This document shows, piece by piece, positions 47,101 through 56,945 of a DNA stretch of 64,000 bases. The DNA comes from Leptoclinus maculatus (lineage: Eukaryota > Chordata > Actinopteri > Perciformes > Stichaeidae): NCBI GenBank assembly GCA_032191485.1, contig JAVDOI010000004.1, forward strand, positions 25,132,270 to 25,196,269, given 5' to 3'. Position numbers and translations under genes: made by a program. Positions within the stretch are counted from its first letter, which is position 1. Each line of letters opens with the position of its first letter. The notes under the pieces are model-generated. The model was not told the DNA's origin. It worked only from the letters and a program-made list of their open reading frames with translations, and did not search any database.

Positions 47101-49984
47101 GCAACTGAGGAGAGCAGATGAGCTAACTGCTACTGCAAACTCGCATCGCTGCATGTATGAATAGTTTTGATGCGAAATATTCGCAGGTGTGTATTTTGCA
47201 TTTTTCTGTCGATTATTCGTCGAGACCTAACTTAAGGCCTTTATTTGTGACTACAGAATGCATTGTATCAATGAGGGTCCTCACAGGTACAAACATACGC
47301 AAATGTGTTGCTGCGTGAACGCCTGTACGCTGAAAGATCTCTAACTAGCTCTAAGAAATGCTAAAGCATCACACAAACATCCGCACACACACAGTCATAG
47401 AGAACCAGCAGATGTGGTCTGTACAGACGCACTCATACAGCGACACACAAACACACTCGCACAGACTGACAAAAACCTCCTGTGGTGCACCGGAGATGAG
47501 AGGCACAAAAAGATGCAAGGACCGCAGGGAGTGACAGCAGAAAGGTATGAAGAGGAAAGAGGAGAAGGAACATGAAGCAGAGGTGTCTCCAGTAGTGGAA
47601 TAGCAAAGTAAACCCTCCTACACGTGTACATTATGTCGTCTTTTCTCTCTAAAGAGACCGAGGGAGTCGGAGTTGAACGACGGATTAAAAGACAGACTGG
47701 AGGAAAAGAAGCTGATGAGAAGGAACCGGCTAATGCTTCCTCCGTCACTTTTCCCTTCAGTCAGGCTCGGAGAGCTTCGGTTTCTGCCTCCGCTGATTAG
47801 GCAGCGAGTCAAAGAAACAGCAGGTTAGACTCAAGAGTGAAACAGCTGGCTGATGTCTCTGTTACTCTAATCGCAAATGTGCAACTTTTCAACAGACCGT
47901 ACTGATGCGGAGCCGCTGGAAAGAAATGATAGCAAGAGGAAGGTATATGCTGAAAGTAGAATGAATTTCTAAAACTCTCAAGCTTCACAGTTTGTGACGG
48001 ACAAAAAAACATTGCTATAAACCGACCTCAGAAACAAAAAGCTGCGTGAAAAATGTAAATATAAACGTCGTCCTCTCTCTCGCTGGAGGACTTCTCACAG
48101 TTATTGATTCTAAGATGGGATCACCATGGCAACAGGCCAGCAGCGGACCGGATCTACCCAGAATTCAAGGCTGTGAACCAGAGAGGGGGTGAACCAACTC
48201 GACCTGCAGCCACAGTCAGAGATAACCACGATGATGGTTATCTACTTGCTTTGTTGGGAGAGGCTTTCTTCTTCTGCACGCTCTCGTAAAAGGAGGCGTC
48301 GGGCGTCATTTGACTCTCCTACCGCACGGAATGGACCGATGGACCTCGAAGAATAAAGAAATATTATTACAGCAAATAAGGCGGAGGGGGAGACGAATGC
48401 CGGCAGACTAAATGGTGTATATTTGTACGTGAATATATTCATTTTACCTCTGAATGCACTCTCAATGGGACGGGCCTTTAATTCATTTAGCAAACAACTC
48501 AAAAGATGGGAGAACACTATCACATTGTTTATCTGAATCAGTATGAATATTACTTCACGTCAAATAACATACCAATGACGAATCAATCTTTAAATCTGAG
48601 ACAGTTAAAGACTCATTTTACGGCACCGTGAAAACACCATCAGGTGAGAACTAAACAGAGAGAAAGGTGTGGGCGCTTTTATTTTGTAGCCAGCAAGGTA
48701 ATGAAAACAGCATATACCCACCGACACAGACGAGAAAATGTTGTTTATCAGTTAAAGTGCGGTCTTAGTTAGACGCGTGAAGTTATCAGACAGTGAGCAG
48801 CGGACTTCACATGAATAGGAATCCGAATACTTGAGGAACGGACACATACCGCTCTTGTTTATCGTGCCGGTAAAACTGAAGGATTTGTACTTATGGTTGC
48901 TCCTGTTTTTTCCGTACAATTAGCTGAACAACTGATTAGCGTAGAATCTAAACGATGTAGCGATGTGCAGCACGTCCACACTGACTGAAGTTACCTGGTG
49001 TCTAGCTGACCCCTGTGATCATTTGTCTAGACGTGTAGCCACACCCGGAGAGTAAAATGTATGCGGTGTCTAATCGGGGTTCTTACAATTTACCTCATTT
49101 CATACGTGAGTAAACGTCATGTTGAATAATAATATACTGAACTATTATTGTGTGCTACCTAGGATTATGTAGACGGCCTCTTTTAGAGGCTGCAGAGGCA
49201 AATGGCCAGAGAACAATACAAACATGTTCTGTAGTTCAGCGAGAGCAAGAACAACCTTTACGAGCTTTTCTTGCTCAGATTTTCCCGGTCAGAACTTCTT
49301 CGTTCGGTGTCATTACTAACGCACGGCTCGACAAGTTTGTCGCGTTCCCTCAGCTGAGAATCTGCATCGCTCGAGTAGAATATTGCCAGAAAACACTCTC
49401 CCCCTCCGACTAGAACTTCTGATGATAACTCTGGTACCAAGAGCCCGGTACGTGTTTTAAAGCTGCTCCTGACCAGGTTCAGCGTGCAGCATCTAGCCCG
49501 GTTAAGAGAAAGACTCTGCATGGTGTTAGGCTCAGCGTACCTAATTCTCTCCTCATGGTGCACACCCCTCTGGACACGCACACACACATCACATGCACAT
49601 TCAAGAAGCAAATGAGACGCAGAGAACCAGACCACTTTGGTGAGACAGGGACCAATTGCGTGACATTTAAATGGATGAAAGCCTCGGCGGAACGGATGAG
49701 TTCGTTGTCGCAGTTCTGTCCACCCCCCCCCCCCCCCCCCAGTGAATATCAAACTGAGATCACAGTGAAATGGCAGAGCGACGCCTGGTGCGAAGTGTAC
49801 TTTTCACAGCAGAATCCAACATTTCTGCGAAGCGCGGAGAGAACGTAAGAGGCATGAAGACGGACACTTTAGTTTTTCACAATCAGACCCGCTGCTCTCA
49901 ATTAGGCGTTAAGGCAGCGACGCAGCAGGAGAGGAGACGTACCCACAGCTCCAGTTCATGTCAAATGAGAGGCACATCCTGGAG

Positions 49985-50021
<37 letters not shown>

Positions 50022-52599
50022 GGAAGGAGGGGAGGGAAAACACACACTTTATAGAGCGCACATGCAACACTGGAAGGCTGGTAATATCAAAACCCCGAGA
50101 GACGATCAAGCGGCCTTTGATTTAAAGAAGCTGTACATTTAAGATGACGTTAAAACTGCCTGAAACACAGCACTATGTACACATTCATGTTCTTTTTATT
50201 TTCTTGTTCATGTATGTTCTGCACCACAAGAGGGGCATGAATATTTAAAAAGCAGCCATGACCACAGGGAAATTATAAAAAAGCAGATACCAAAGTTAAA
50301 TTGGGTGTGGTGAAAGATCAGAAAGTTAACGAGCGTTTGGAATACTGTAAGATTAAATAGGAACTCGAGCAATTTCACTGGAGGACTCTCCCTCGTATTT
50401 ATCTAATCAAGTGAAGTCTATTTTATTCATAGGGCCAAATATTACAAATCAAAGGGCTTTGCATTCTGCACAGCGTACGACACCCTCTGTCCTCAAAACT
50501 CTCACTTCAGGTACCGACCTTCAGTGAGGTCCAGACCCCCCGGAGAGAGTTTAGCAACAGATGGGATGGGATGCAAACAAAGACGAGGAAAGGAGAAGCG
50601 TTTCCATGAGTCAACTCAAGCAGAAATGCGACGGTTGGAACACGGAGATCACTTTCCAGGACATTTTCAGTGATGATCAAGCTCATAAGACAGAGAGATC
50701 GCACTTATATGTTCCTCTCTGTGGAACACTATGGAGTCTATGGCTGAAACTTATCGATGAAATCACCTCTTAAAAGCTTGTAAATTAAGTCAAATTGATC
50801 GTTGAACGATACAAACACACCTGCAGATTAACAGCACTTCAGCTGCTGCAAAAGTGCAACATGTTGCAGTATGTTATGGTCCATTTTAACTTAACAATGC
50901 AATGTAAAGCGTCTTTGGGTATCTAGAAAAGCGCTATATCAAATTAAAAGTATTATTTGCCAAACTACTGCAGTTCAGCGAACTAGCTCGGCACACACGG
51001 AGCAAAAGTGAAAAGATAATTTGGAAGTTCTGTTAGAGCCAAATGTACTGTAGCTTCTACAGCATTTAAAATGTCCTGCTTTTTGCCTGCTGCTTCTCTC
51101 TGACTTCTCTCTCTATCGATTGCTCCGACCCCGGCAGAGCAGCAAAGAGCAGCAGAGAGCAGAGGGAGACACTGGAAGCCAGACACAGAGAAAAAAAAAC
51201 AGATTTTCAAAGTAACTACTCTGCTGAGAGTCGAGGTGAAAGGTCACTCTACATCGGTCATCTGGCTTAGTTTAATGTGATTCAGAGCAGTGCAGATTCC
51301 TAAAATCCACTCGTCCTCTCTCTCCTGTCCTCCCACTCGTTAAAATCTCCCCCTTTCTTTGTCTCTCCAACTTCCTTTCTTACATTTTTAATTGTGTTAT
51401 TTTAAATCTTGTGTTTTAAGAGATGTAAAAGATAAAAGATGTTTGCATTATTTAGTAAAGTTAAAAAGGAAACTCTAAACTCCTACATTTATTGAATTCC
51501 CATTGTACCCCTTTACCCTTATTATCACTTATATATATATGTGTGTGTGTGTGTTCTCTATATATCAGCATCATTTTGTAAGCTAAAAACAAATATAATC
51601 ATTTTGGTGAAAATTGGATTTTAAAAAGACCTTTTTCAGCTGCATCTTGTATTTAAACCAGTCCATCAGACAATCTGGCACATAATAGGCAGCTTGTGCA
51701 CTTCTTCATTTCCCCAATGTCTGTTGCTAAATAACATTTTCTCGTAATATCACAAAACCGAGTTTACTTTCGGGACATAAAATCCGGGTGAAATTGTTTT
51801 GAATCAATCAACTCCTTTCAAAGATCTGCGTATTCTTCTGATAAAACACCCCACACGATCAACCCTAATGCATACAGCAGCTGTTTGTTCTCCTCACCGT
51901 TGTTTTGCACAAACATGTCGGCCATGTTTTCATGTAACATGCAGTTTGTGAAGAGCCTCCCTGGCGGCCCCCTTCTCACAGGGGAATTACCGTAATGAGA
52001 GAAGGGCCCAGCTGGACGCAGGTGTCCTGTATAAACCTGACACATTATTCCAAAGGGCTTCCCACTTCCTCTTCCTCCTCTTTGTCTACATTCATGTCCT
52101 CTTCCTCCCACTTCTACCACCTCCTCCGTCTCCATTTACACATCCTCGTTATCTCCATCTTCCTCAACCGTGTTGTTTACTCTCCATTTCTGTCTCCACA
52201 TCCTGCTCTTCTAGCATCATCTTACTCTACTGTGCTTTACCTCCCCCCCCCCCTCTTTATCTTCATCTTCCACTGTCACGCCACCTCGCTTCTCCACCTT
52301 CTTTGTCTCATCCCTATCTGCCTTCACTGCCTTGTCTTCCTTCTTTGTCCGATTTTGTCCTACTACTCGCAATCATGTCCTCCATCTCTTCCTCCTCTCT
52401 TTCCTCTATCTCCGCTCTCTGCTTTCACTAAACAAAACACGCCTTTTGTCGGGTGAAAAGCCGGAGTTCTGTTCCACATCGTTACCTTTCTCACAGGTGG
52501 CTCCTCCGTAGCTGGGCAGACAAAGACACACAAAGGAGTTGATCTCGTCGATGCAGGTTCCTCCGTTCTGGCATGGATCAGACTGGCAGTCGTCGATGT
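22268..52599 (-). CDS. ncan: Neurocan (chondroitin sulfate proteoglycan 3), 3' part: EGF, C-type lectin, Sushi, basic tail
   Basis: Secreted lectican of nervous-system matrix. Its C-terminal G3 region binds tenascins and cell-surface ligands, and its N-terminal region (outside this window) binds hyaluronan and link protein. Seen, in transcript order: exons 52599-52486 (EGF), 37415-37257, 34435-34353 and 34029-33885 (C-type lectin), 24584-24402 (Sushi) and 22398-22268 (tail). All have GT/AG borders and phases that join into 271 codons. Sizes 114, 159, 83, 145 and 183 bp match those I recall for mammalian lecticans. The Sushi wording (VLCGAPP, NGKWDRP) and the His/Arg tail (RRAHRYRRHHH) point to neurocan rather than aggrecan, versican or brevican. 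The large introns include one of 15.1 kb. The upstream part is beyond the right edge or unrecognised. Confidence 0.92.
22399..24401 (-). other. ncan last intron
   Basis: A 2,003-bp phase-1 intron with a gtgagttt donor. A 22-bp minisatellite fills 23220-23721. The rest shows no recognisable coding sequence. Confidence 0.85.
23220..23721. repeat. 22-bp minisatellite, about 23 units, E-box in each
   Basis: The unit is ggtggaatatcacatgtgttaa. Variation is concentrated in the core, which reads CACATGTG, CACATGCG, CACACGTG or CACATGTT, and in gtgg versus gtag. Each core contains CANNTG (CACATG or CACGTG). Unit length is nearly constant; one unit near 23577 has a 'tatatc' slip. It lies in the last ncan intron. 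Confidence 0.97.
24402..24584 (-). CDS. ncan: ncan exon: Sushi/CCP module
   Basis: A 183-bp exon, acceptor ccctctacag, donor gtgagt. It encodes VLCGAPPTVDNAFLIG, then RYQCADGFLQRHVPTAKCRA and NGKWDRPKIIC, with the four cysteines and the Trp of a CCP fold. It starts after one base of a Val codon carried from the lectin exon and ends after one base of the Ser codon completed in the tail exon. The overlapping plus-strand frame at 24280-24633 is antisense. Confidence 0.96.
27078..27125. repeat. (CA)n microsatellite
   Basis: Twenty-four uninterrupted CA dinucleotides. Confidence 0.97.
27290..27560 (+). mobile_element. tRNA-derived SINE
   Basis: The head has an A-box-like tggctcagtgta (27296-27307) and a clear B box ggttcgattcc (27340-27350), the internal RNA polymerase III promoter of tRNA-derived SINEs. 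The body follows with 'gtccttgggcaagacactta' and 'aaattgctcccgattgctgt', sequence I recognise from fish SINEs. The tail (aaaagcgctctgagtggtca) resembles a LINE 3' end. Family name not assigned. Confidence 0.85.
28140..28190. repeat. (TG)n microsatellite
   Basis: About 25 TG units with one TA interruption. Confidence 0.97.
28391..28429. repeat. (GT)n microsatellite
   Basis: About 19 uninterrupted GT units, 200 bp from the previous TG run. Confidence 0.97.
28838..29273. mobile_element. Foldback-type MITE with TA target site
   Basis: TGGAAGCCCATTCC (28838-28851) is mirrored by GGAATGGGCTTCCA (29260-29273), with TA directly outside both (28836-28837, 29274-29275). Beyond the ends the arms continue as A-rich on the left and T-rich on the right with paired 'gatcac' and 'gtgatc' words, so most of the 436 bp could fold on itself. 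A TA target suggests Tc1/mariner mobilisation. No real ORF; the poly-Lys and poly-Phe frames are artefacts. Confidence 0.85.
29290..29690. repeat. Dispersed repeat with GCTTAGCTTAGCATAAAGACTGG motif words
   Basis: 'agcttagcttagcataaaga' followed by 'ctgggaacaggggaaa' at the left, and a run of taagc steps (29636-29658) at the right. I recognise this as a common fish dispersed repeat. Boundaries approximate. Confidence 0.55.
30855..31250 (-). repeat. Dispersed repeat family A, most complete copy
   Basis: On the minus strand it has the head (gaggcttcaa mirrored), ttgcaaccag, the tcaatcacaacgtagc block, 'aaactcatgtttactc', tctcatagacttctatac and gtcgcccccctgctggcc, in one uninterrupted run. It serves as the reference for the other five copies. 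Confidence 0.75.
31941..32013. repeat. (GGACGAAGAG)7 tandem repeat
   Basis: Seven 10-bp units, one carrying a G to A change (ggacaaagag), then a partial ggaa. Ten is not a multiple of three, so it is not a stable peptide repeat. Confidence 0.96.
33803..33878. repeat. (TCTCC)n pyrimidine tract beside a splice donor
   Basis: About eight TCTCC units followed by degenerate CT-rich sequence, ending a few bases from the donor of the third lectin exon. On the ncan sense strand it is (GGAGA)n just inside the intron. Confidence 0.93.
33885..34029 (-). CDS. ncan: ncan exon: C-type lectin domain, third part
   Basis: A 145-bp exon, acceptor tgtgtgcag, donor gtgagag. It reads QYENWRENQPDNFFAGGEDC, then GKWNDVPCNYNLPYVCKKGT. 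It holds the QPD and WND calcium/ligand-site motifs and the last three conserved cysteines of the lectin fold. Starts in phase 0. Confidence 0.97.
34353..34435 (-). CDS. ncan: ncan exon: C-type lectin domain, middle part
   Basis: An 83-bp exon, acceptor cttcctactcag, donor gtgagga. It encodes LSHDNTWIGLNDRTVEDDF and QWTDKMDL. WIGLND is the central strand motif of the C-type lectin fold. Confidence 0.96.
35220..35400. promoter_or_regulatory. Candidate conserved non-coding element in ncan intron
   Basis: A non-repetitive stretch with paired homeodomain-like cores (cccattaatctccctaatgg) and open frames on both strands by chance. Regulatory potential is inferred from texture only. Confidence 0.22.
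36721..37089. mobile_element. TTAA-flanked MITE (piggyBac- or Kolobok-like)
   Basis: TTAA at 36721-36724 and 37086-37089 bracket ends that mirror each other: AGGAGCAGCGTGCAGGATTT at left against the complement of aatgctacacgctggccct at right. The core carries 'ctacggtggccttcaggtaa' and 'ctactgtagaaacatggcgg', sequence I recognise from an abundant fish MITE. A second, partial copy ends at 46603. No ORF. Confidence 0.8.
37257..37415 (-). CDS. ncan: ncan exon: C-type lectin domain, first part
   Basis: A 159-bp exon, acceptor cacacctgcag, donor gtgggtgg. It reads TEGCEHTWRKFHGHCYRYF, then TWEDAEKDCREHSGHLASIH and ends FIR. It gives the first two paired cysteines and the WxxAxxxC helix of the fold. 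It completes an Asp codon begun in the EGF exon. Confidence 0.97.
38204..38227. repeat. Poly(C) run, 24 bases
   Basis: An uninterrupted C homopolymer, long for any genome and prone to sequencing error. Confidence 0.95.
38756..38787. repeat. (GAT)n microsatellite
   Basis: About ten GAT trinucleotides, non-coding. Confidence 0.96.
39405..39545 (+). repeat. Dispersed repeat family B, partial copy
   Basis: 'gcaacaaaactactgggtta' and nearby 'ttggtttggttta' match the left part of the 42720-42960 copy. Confidence 0.45.
41742..41763. repeat. (GA)n microsatellite
   Basis: Eleven GA units. Confidence 0.9.
42107..42130. repeat. Poly(T) run, 24 bases
   Basis: An uninterrupted T homopolymer. Confidence 0.95.
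42262..42309. repeat. (GA)n microsatellite
   Basis: About 23 GA units with one GG interruption. Confidence 0.95.
42720..42960 (+). repeat. Dispersed repeat family B, copy 2
   Basis: 'gcaacaaaactacttggtta', then 'aactaaagcgtagctacatc' and 'taacgttatgtaataagcgt'. The order and wording mirror the minus-strand copy at 18535-18715. Confidence 0.6.
42965..43130 (+). repeat. Dispersed repeat family A, copy 5 (partial)
   Basis: 'ggccccgcccctaaagcata', then 'gaactcatgttcacaatgtt' and 'cactgaggtaataaa'. The right end is replaced by a (TC)n run. Confidence 0.65.
43130..43179. repeat. (TC)n microsatellite
   Basis: About 25 uninterrupted TC units abutting repeat family A. Confidence 0.97.
43956..43969. 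promoter_or_regulatory. 14-bp perfect palindrome CATGAATATTCATG (POU-like)
   Basis: Two ATGAAT half-sites face each other, which resembles palindromic binding sites of POU factors. The surroundings (about 43920-44010) are non-repetitive. It lies in the 15-kb ncan intron. Binding is inferred, not shown. Confidence 0.3.
44139..44162. repeat. (TA)n microsatellite
   Basis: Twelve TA units. Confidence 0.95.
44475..44600 (+). repeat. Retroposon 3' tail
   Basis: 'gttaagcactttgtgactta' followed by 'gataagcgccaaataaatca' has the shape of LINE/SINE 3' ends in fish (compare 50890-50950). Confidence 0.55.
46530..46603 (-). mobile_element. Partial second copy of the TTAA-flanked MITE
   Basis: On the minus strand it begins TTAAAGGCCCAGTGTAGAGG and continues gcatctagcgatgaggttgc, matching the left end of the 36721 element. 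The other end was not located with confidence. Confidence 0.6.
46728..46802 (+). repeat. Dispersed repeat family A, short fragment
   Basis: 'gcttttgcaccgcgagtaac' and 'agcatcaacca' match the left edge of the copy at 2820-2850. Confidence 0.5.
49723..49740. repeat. Poly(C) run
   Basis: Eighteen consecutive C. Confidence 0.93.
49985..50018. repeat. (TG)n microsatellite
   Basis: Seventeen uninterrupted TG units. Confidence 0.96.
50400..50525 (-). repeat. Dispersed fish repeat fragment
   Basis: 'ttttattcatagggccaaat', 'aaatcaaagggctttgcatt' and 'gcgtacgacaccctctgtcc' are recognisable from an abundant fish retroposon. Non-coding, edges approximate. Confidence 0.5.
50865..50960 (+). repeat. Retroposon 3' tail
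   Basis: 'gtaaagcgtctttgggtatc' followed by 'tagaaaagcgctatatcaaa' is a typical LINE/SINE tail in fish. Confidence 0.6.
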
Positions 52600-52600
52600 C
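52235..52600 (-). other. Pyrimidine-rich sequence flanking the EGF exon
   Basis: The plus strand downstream of the EGF donor (about 52060-52440) is dense in CT/TCC, so the ncan sense strand is purine-rich here. Chance open frames arise from it. Nothing coding was seen outside the exon. Confidence 0.5.
52486..52599 (-). CDS. ncan: ncan exon: calcium-binding EGF module
   Basis: A 114-bp phase-1 exon, acceptor ctcccccttcag, donor gtaac. It reads DIDDCQSDPCQNGGTC, IDEINSFVCLCLPS and YGGATCEK, with all six EGF cysteines. DIDDC plus CxDxxxxFxC is the calcium-binding and Asp-hydroxylation pattern. It corresponds to the second of the two EGF modules of mammalian neurocan. The first EGF exon would lie upstream and was not found in the window. 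Confidence 0.95.
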
Positions 52601-52919
52601 TGAAGGGGGAGAAAAGGGGGGAGAGAGAAAGAAAGGGGGCGAGTCAGGTTAGATGCAAACACACACACACACACCAAACGGCTACTGTTTAAACTACCTG
52701 CCGTAGTTGTTTACTGAACATACCCCTGGCGAGAGCAAACTTTTTGGAGAGATTAGAAGAGTTTCTGAGAAAGTTATAATTAAAGCGAAATTGATTGAAC
52801 TTCATCAGTGAGCGGTTTGGGATGCACTGAAGCGCATTGGTGCTAATTTCAATGTGTTTGCGGGACGTGCTGCAGTTCTGCAGCAGCGAGCGAGAGTACG
52901 GAGTGGTGTGGAAGGTAGA

Positions 52920-52920
52920 A

Positions 52921-52952
<32 letters not shown>
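52920..52952. repeat. (GA)n microsatellite
   Basis: About 15 GA units, followed shortly by a G run (52961-52970). Confidence 0.95.
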
Positions 52953-52954
<2 letters not shown>

Positions 52955-55790
52955 TAGAGGGGGGGGGGGGGCTTTCATCCTCAACAGCGACGCTCACCAG
53001 CCGTGTTGCTAGTAGCTACAAAAACGGTGTGCAAATCCATCTTAATGTATGTGCAGAAGCGACCCAATCAATGTCAAGACGGCACCTCTTAGATGCAATA
53101 TCAACAATGAAGTCCAAATGTTTGCGCGCAATGTGCACACTCGCATGCATATTCACACATATGCACACATATTTCGCAGAGGCGTCGCTGGGGTGAGAGT
53201 TCCCAATCTGTTGAGAAATGGTAACTGTATTTCTCCGGCTGATCTGTGCCTGGGGGGCAAAATCATTAAAACTGCAGCTGGTGATCCGCAATTCCTCTGC
53301 CACCACAACAACAACGGAGTGAGTCCCTTGGGGGGCTTGGAGAGAGGTCATGGGAGAGGAAGGGAGGGGAAAGTGAACTGAGAGGAGGGAGAGTGAAGAA
53401 GGATTTCTGGGATATAGAGATGCTCAAAAACATCCCGAATGAAGGGGGAGGTAATGAAAACATGGGGAGAGGTGACTACGGGAAGTTGGCTAGTGTCAGG
53501 GTTGGATTACAGAGGCTTTGCAGGCAGACAGCGTTCGGGGCGGAGGAGTCTGTTTGGATAAAACAGCATGACAGCTTCATTGCTTGTGCTCTTGCTCTGG
53601 GCCGGCTGATATTAAAGGCTGGATTTGATGCAGGAGGTAGAGACCCAGCCAGAGGAGTCGGAACGAGATGGCATTCGTGTTTGTTCAGTGTATCGCTGTG
53701 TATTTGTCTGACTCACTGTAGGGTGGAAAAATAAAATATATATCAAAGAGAGTTGACAAACACAGCGGGAATAAGCAAGAGAGTCGCACACATGCCCCTC
53801 TACAGACAATGAGTCTGAAGTCTGGTTCAGATGATCCAAATTTGTAAGGGCCAGAAAAAAGCAAATACACTGAATGAATGGATTGGCTTTATCTCGCAAC
53901 TTTCATGCACAGGATGCAGCACAAAGTGGTTTACAATTGATCCTTCGCTAAGCCTCGACCCCCCCCCCCCCCGCTGCTACTCCATCACACTGTCACTAAC
54001 TGCACTCCCTGAATAAATGTGATCTTGTTTTTGGAAAAACAAAAACGTTGATTTCAGAGAGAAGCAGACAGAAGTGTCTACGTTGTGTTTGAAGGATGTA
54101 TCCAGGATGTAAAACTGATTCAGCAGCGGAAAACAGGTTAAAGATATAAAGATAGAAGCTAAAGTCTGTTTACGGTGTAAAAGTTGTTGACAGATCAACA
54201 CTGATTGATAAAGCCAGTGGTAACTGAAGGAAAAGGTAGGGACAGGGTGTAATAACAATGAACTGCATGAGGTGTCCTGTGCCAGACACACAGCCATACA
54301 CACATCATGGGCCTTTATTACAGCGTAACATAAGGTCATTTGAGATCATTGGAGTTTTAATTCACCATTAAGACTCTGCAATCACCACTGAGTGAAAACA
54401 TTACTCTGCAGGATTATTGGCCAATTGTGACAGTTAACCGCCATCCACCAAGAGGCCCCCCAGTCTCTAAAGGCGCTTGGCAGTGAAGAGAGGCCACGCT
54501 CGGTTAATGGTGTTAAATGGTGTGGTGTTGAAGGTAAAGGACAAACAGCCCAACCGGGCATCAAGTCGTAGAAACCTGTCTGAGGAAATGAAGCCGACCA
54601 ACGTAAGTGTTTCCGGTGCATATAACACGTATTGGTGGTCGAAACAGACTAATAGGACCCAAAAACAATCCATATTAAATATGACTACATGAACACAGAA
54701 CCCTGAATGAACCTCTGAGGAACTCCATGTAATTAAAAATAGGATGTATGATGAATGATAGACCCTGAAAATGGCTCCCTCTACACTGCGAACCAACAGA
54801 TGAGCAGGTTGCCAGAACAGCTACCGGGCCCTGATCAGCATCTGGCCTCATTAAGCACTACAGCACCGGGCGAAGGAGCGGAGGAACCCCGCTGGATTTT
54901 AGGAGCACCGGGGTCAATAAAGTACAACTCTGAACATCAGCTATTAGAGGGGCTACAGTAGGCAGGTGGACATTGTAACACAGTGATACTCTAGAGACGC
55001 TGGACGCTGGCGTAGACTGACCATCTCGTTTACAGAGATGAAGAAAGTCAAGCACAAAGGTGGTCAATGGATACCAAACTGATCCTTGCAGGCCAACCAC
55101 GGGTAACTTGATTGCGTACTAATCTGGCCTCTTTGAGCTTGATAAAATGGAGCTCTGGCAAAACGCGAGATTAACAGTCGAGGAACAAACCGTGGCTTCA
55201 GATTGAGGCATGGTAGGTTTCACTCACTGTCTTTGTACAGAAAGGTATACAGAAGATAAAAACTCATCTGGGCTGATGTACATTGGCTACTGGATACAAT
55301 AGCTTATTGCAGCCTGGTATCCTGAAAACTAGCCTCCTCCACAACGAAACTGTATTGGTCTATTACGTGTCAAGGGAAGGTATTTTCTCCCAGATTATGT
55401 TTATTTCTGAGGCATCACAAATACTTTTAATCAAAGCATGCATTCGTCCATCACAAATCATGGGACTCTCCCTCCGAAGACCAGCGTTTGTTTTAAGTTG
55501 CGGACAACGACTGGCCACACAAACACACCTCAAACTCAGAGTACCAACAAGCTAAACATGTTTTGAGTGGAGTGGGGATCCATGCTCATAAATCTGTATT
55601 GTTACCCTTTGTGTACCATATGGCGGAGACAACACATTGTTCCTCAGTGACGGTCGGTGTCGACCTCACCTCGACTCAAGCAGAGCGTTGAGGGCCAGAG
55701 CGCAGCGGGCCCGTCCACTCAAAGCCCACTCGACCTCCACTCTGCCCAACTGGCTTAATGAGAGAACCATCCAACTTAAGCAGGTGGCAG

Positions 55791-55848
55791 CGTGTGTGTG
55801 TGTGTGTGTGTTTTTTGTATTTGTGCATTCTTATGTGTGTGTGTGTGT
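55791..55848. repeat. Interrupted (TG)n repeat
   Basis: Two TG blocks separated by about 27 bases of T-rich sequence. Confidence 0.85.
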
Positions 55849-56258
55849 TCACGACTCTCTGGCTCGCTCCCCAGTACAACGGTATCAGGCCCGGGCACTA
55901 GTTCAGTCTCCAGGGAGTCAAGGAGAGCAGCGCTCCACTTATCTGCTGGCAGAGCATCGGATGGAGGGATAAACAGGTGCCAGCCACCGTGGTAATGGCC
56001 GAAGGGCAGCTAAAGCACTAGCGACGCTATCCGGCTTCTCTTTAAAGCCAGCATTATTCAGTCGAATCTGTCGGGCGAAGGCAGTCAATGAGTGTGAAAA
56101 AAAGTTGATGTGGCCAACATAATGGCAGAGGAGACGCAAATACAAAATTGGGGATTCGATTCGGTTCACCGCTGATTGAAAAATACATAGTTTGGAAAGG
56201 GAATGTTTGATTACAGGATAAATATGTAACCTGCTCTTGTTGTTTATCCCCACCTCTC

Positions 56259-56291
56259 TGTGTGTGTGTGTGTCTGTGTGTGTGTGTGTGT
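56259..56291. repeat. (TG)n microsatellite
   Basis: Sixteen TG units with one TC interruption. Confidence 0.93.
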
Positions 56292-56838
56292 CCGAGGATA
56301 GCTGGCGAGTGTGAGGACGGAGGATGGGGAAATGGAGATAGAGGAATACGGGGGAGGATAGTGAGACGGCAGTCAGACAAACCGGGGGTGGTGTCGGTTG
56401 ACAGAGTATCCGGAGGCTTACTGCAGGCATGTGTCGAGACCAGGGTATGAATAATTGAAAAGAGACAGAGAGAGCGAGAGAGAGAGAGAGAGAAGGGTGA
56501 GAGAAGGCTCTGGGTCAGCCTTCCCCCGTTTCCCTTTTGGGATCAATGTCAGTTCAATAGACCAAATCAAATGTATATTAACTGTGTTCGTCCAGAGCTG
56601 CGTTCAGACCAAGATCAACTCCGTCACCTTTCCCCGTCCTCCCCGTCGCTCTCGTCCTTCCCTTTCTGACTTTGGTCCTGTTCTACTTTACAACGGGGAG
56701 ATTTACACTTTCATTTGAAGCGATTGAGAACAGGCCAAATGAAAAGTAAACAGCTCTTTCTCCGTTTTATAAACGAGACCTCAACTGCAATCAGCAATTT
56801 CATGGCTATGAATCCTTGTGGGTTTAGCCAGGAAGAGT

Positions 56839-56850
56839 CCAGAGAGAGTC

Positions 56851-56927
<77 letters not shown>

Positions 56928-56945
56928 CGAGAGAGAGAGAGAGAG
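56839..56945. repeat. (GA)n microsatellite, compound
   Basis: About 100 bp of GA units with periodic GGGA and GCGA interruptions. It generates artefactual Ser-Leu and Arg-Glu frames. Confidence 0.97.

Larger units (their letters stand above)
37416..52485 (-). other. ncan intron between EGF and lectin exons (15.1 kb)
   Basis: The largest intron seen, phase 1, with donor gtaac. It holds microsatellites, homopolymer runs, family A and B repeat copies, retroposon tails and a palindromic candidate element at 43956. No further exon was recognised on either strand. Confidence 0.75.

Noticed and set aside
22268..52599. Assigning the lectican to versican, aggrecan or brevican
   Set aside because: The lectin domain alone is shared by all, but the NGKWDRP Sushi wording and the long His/Arg tail fit neurocan, and the paired link protein fits HAPLN4.
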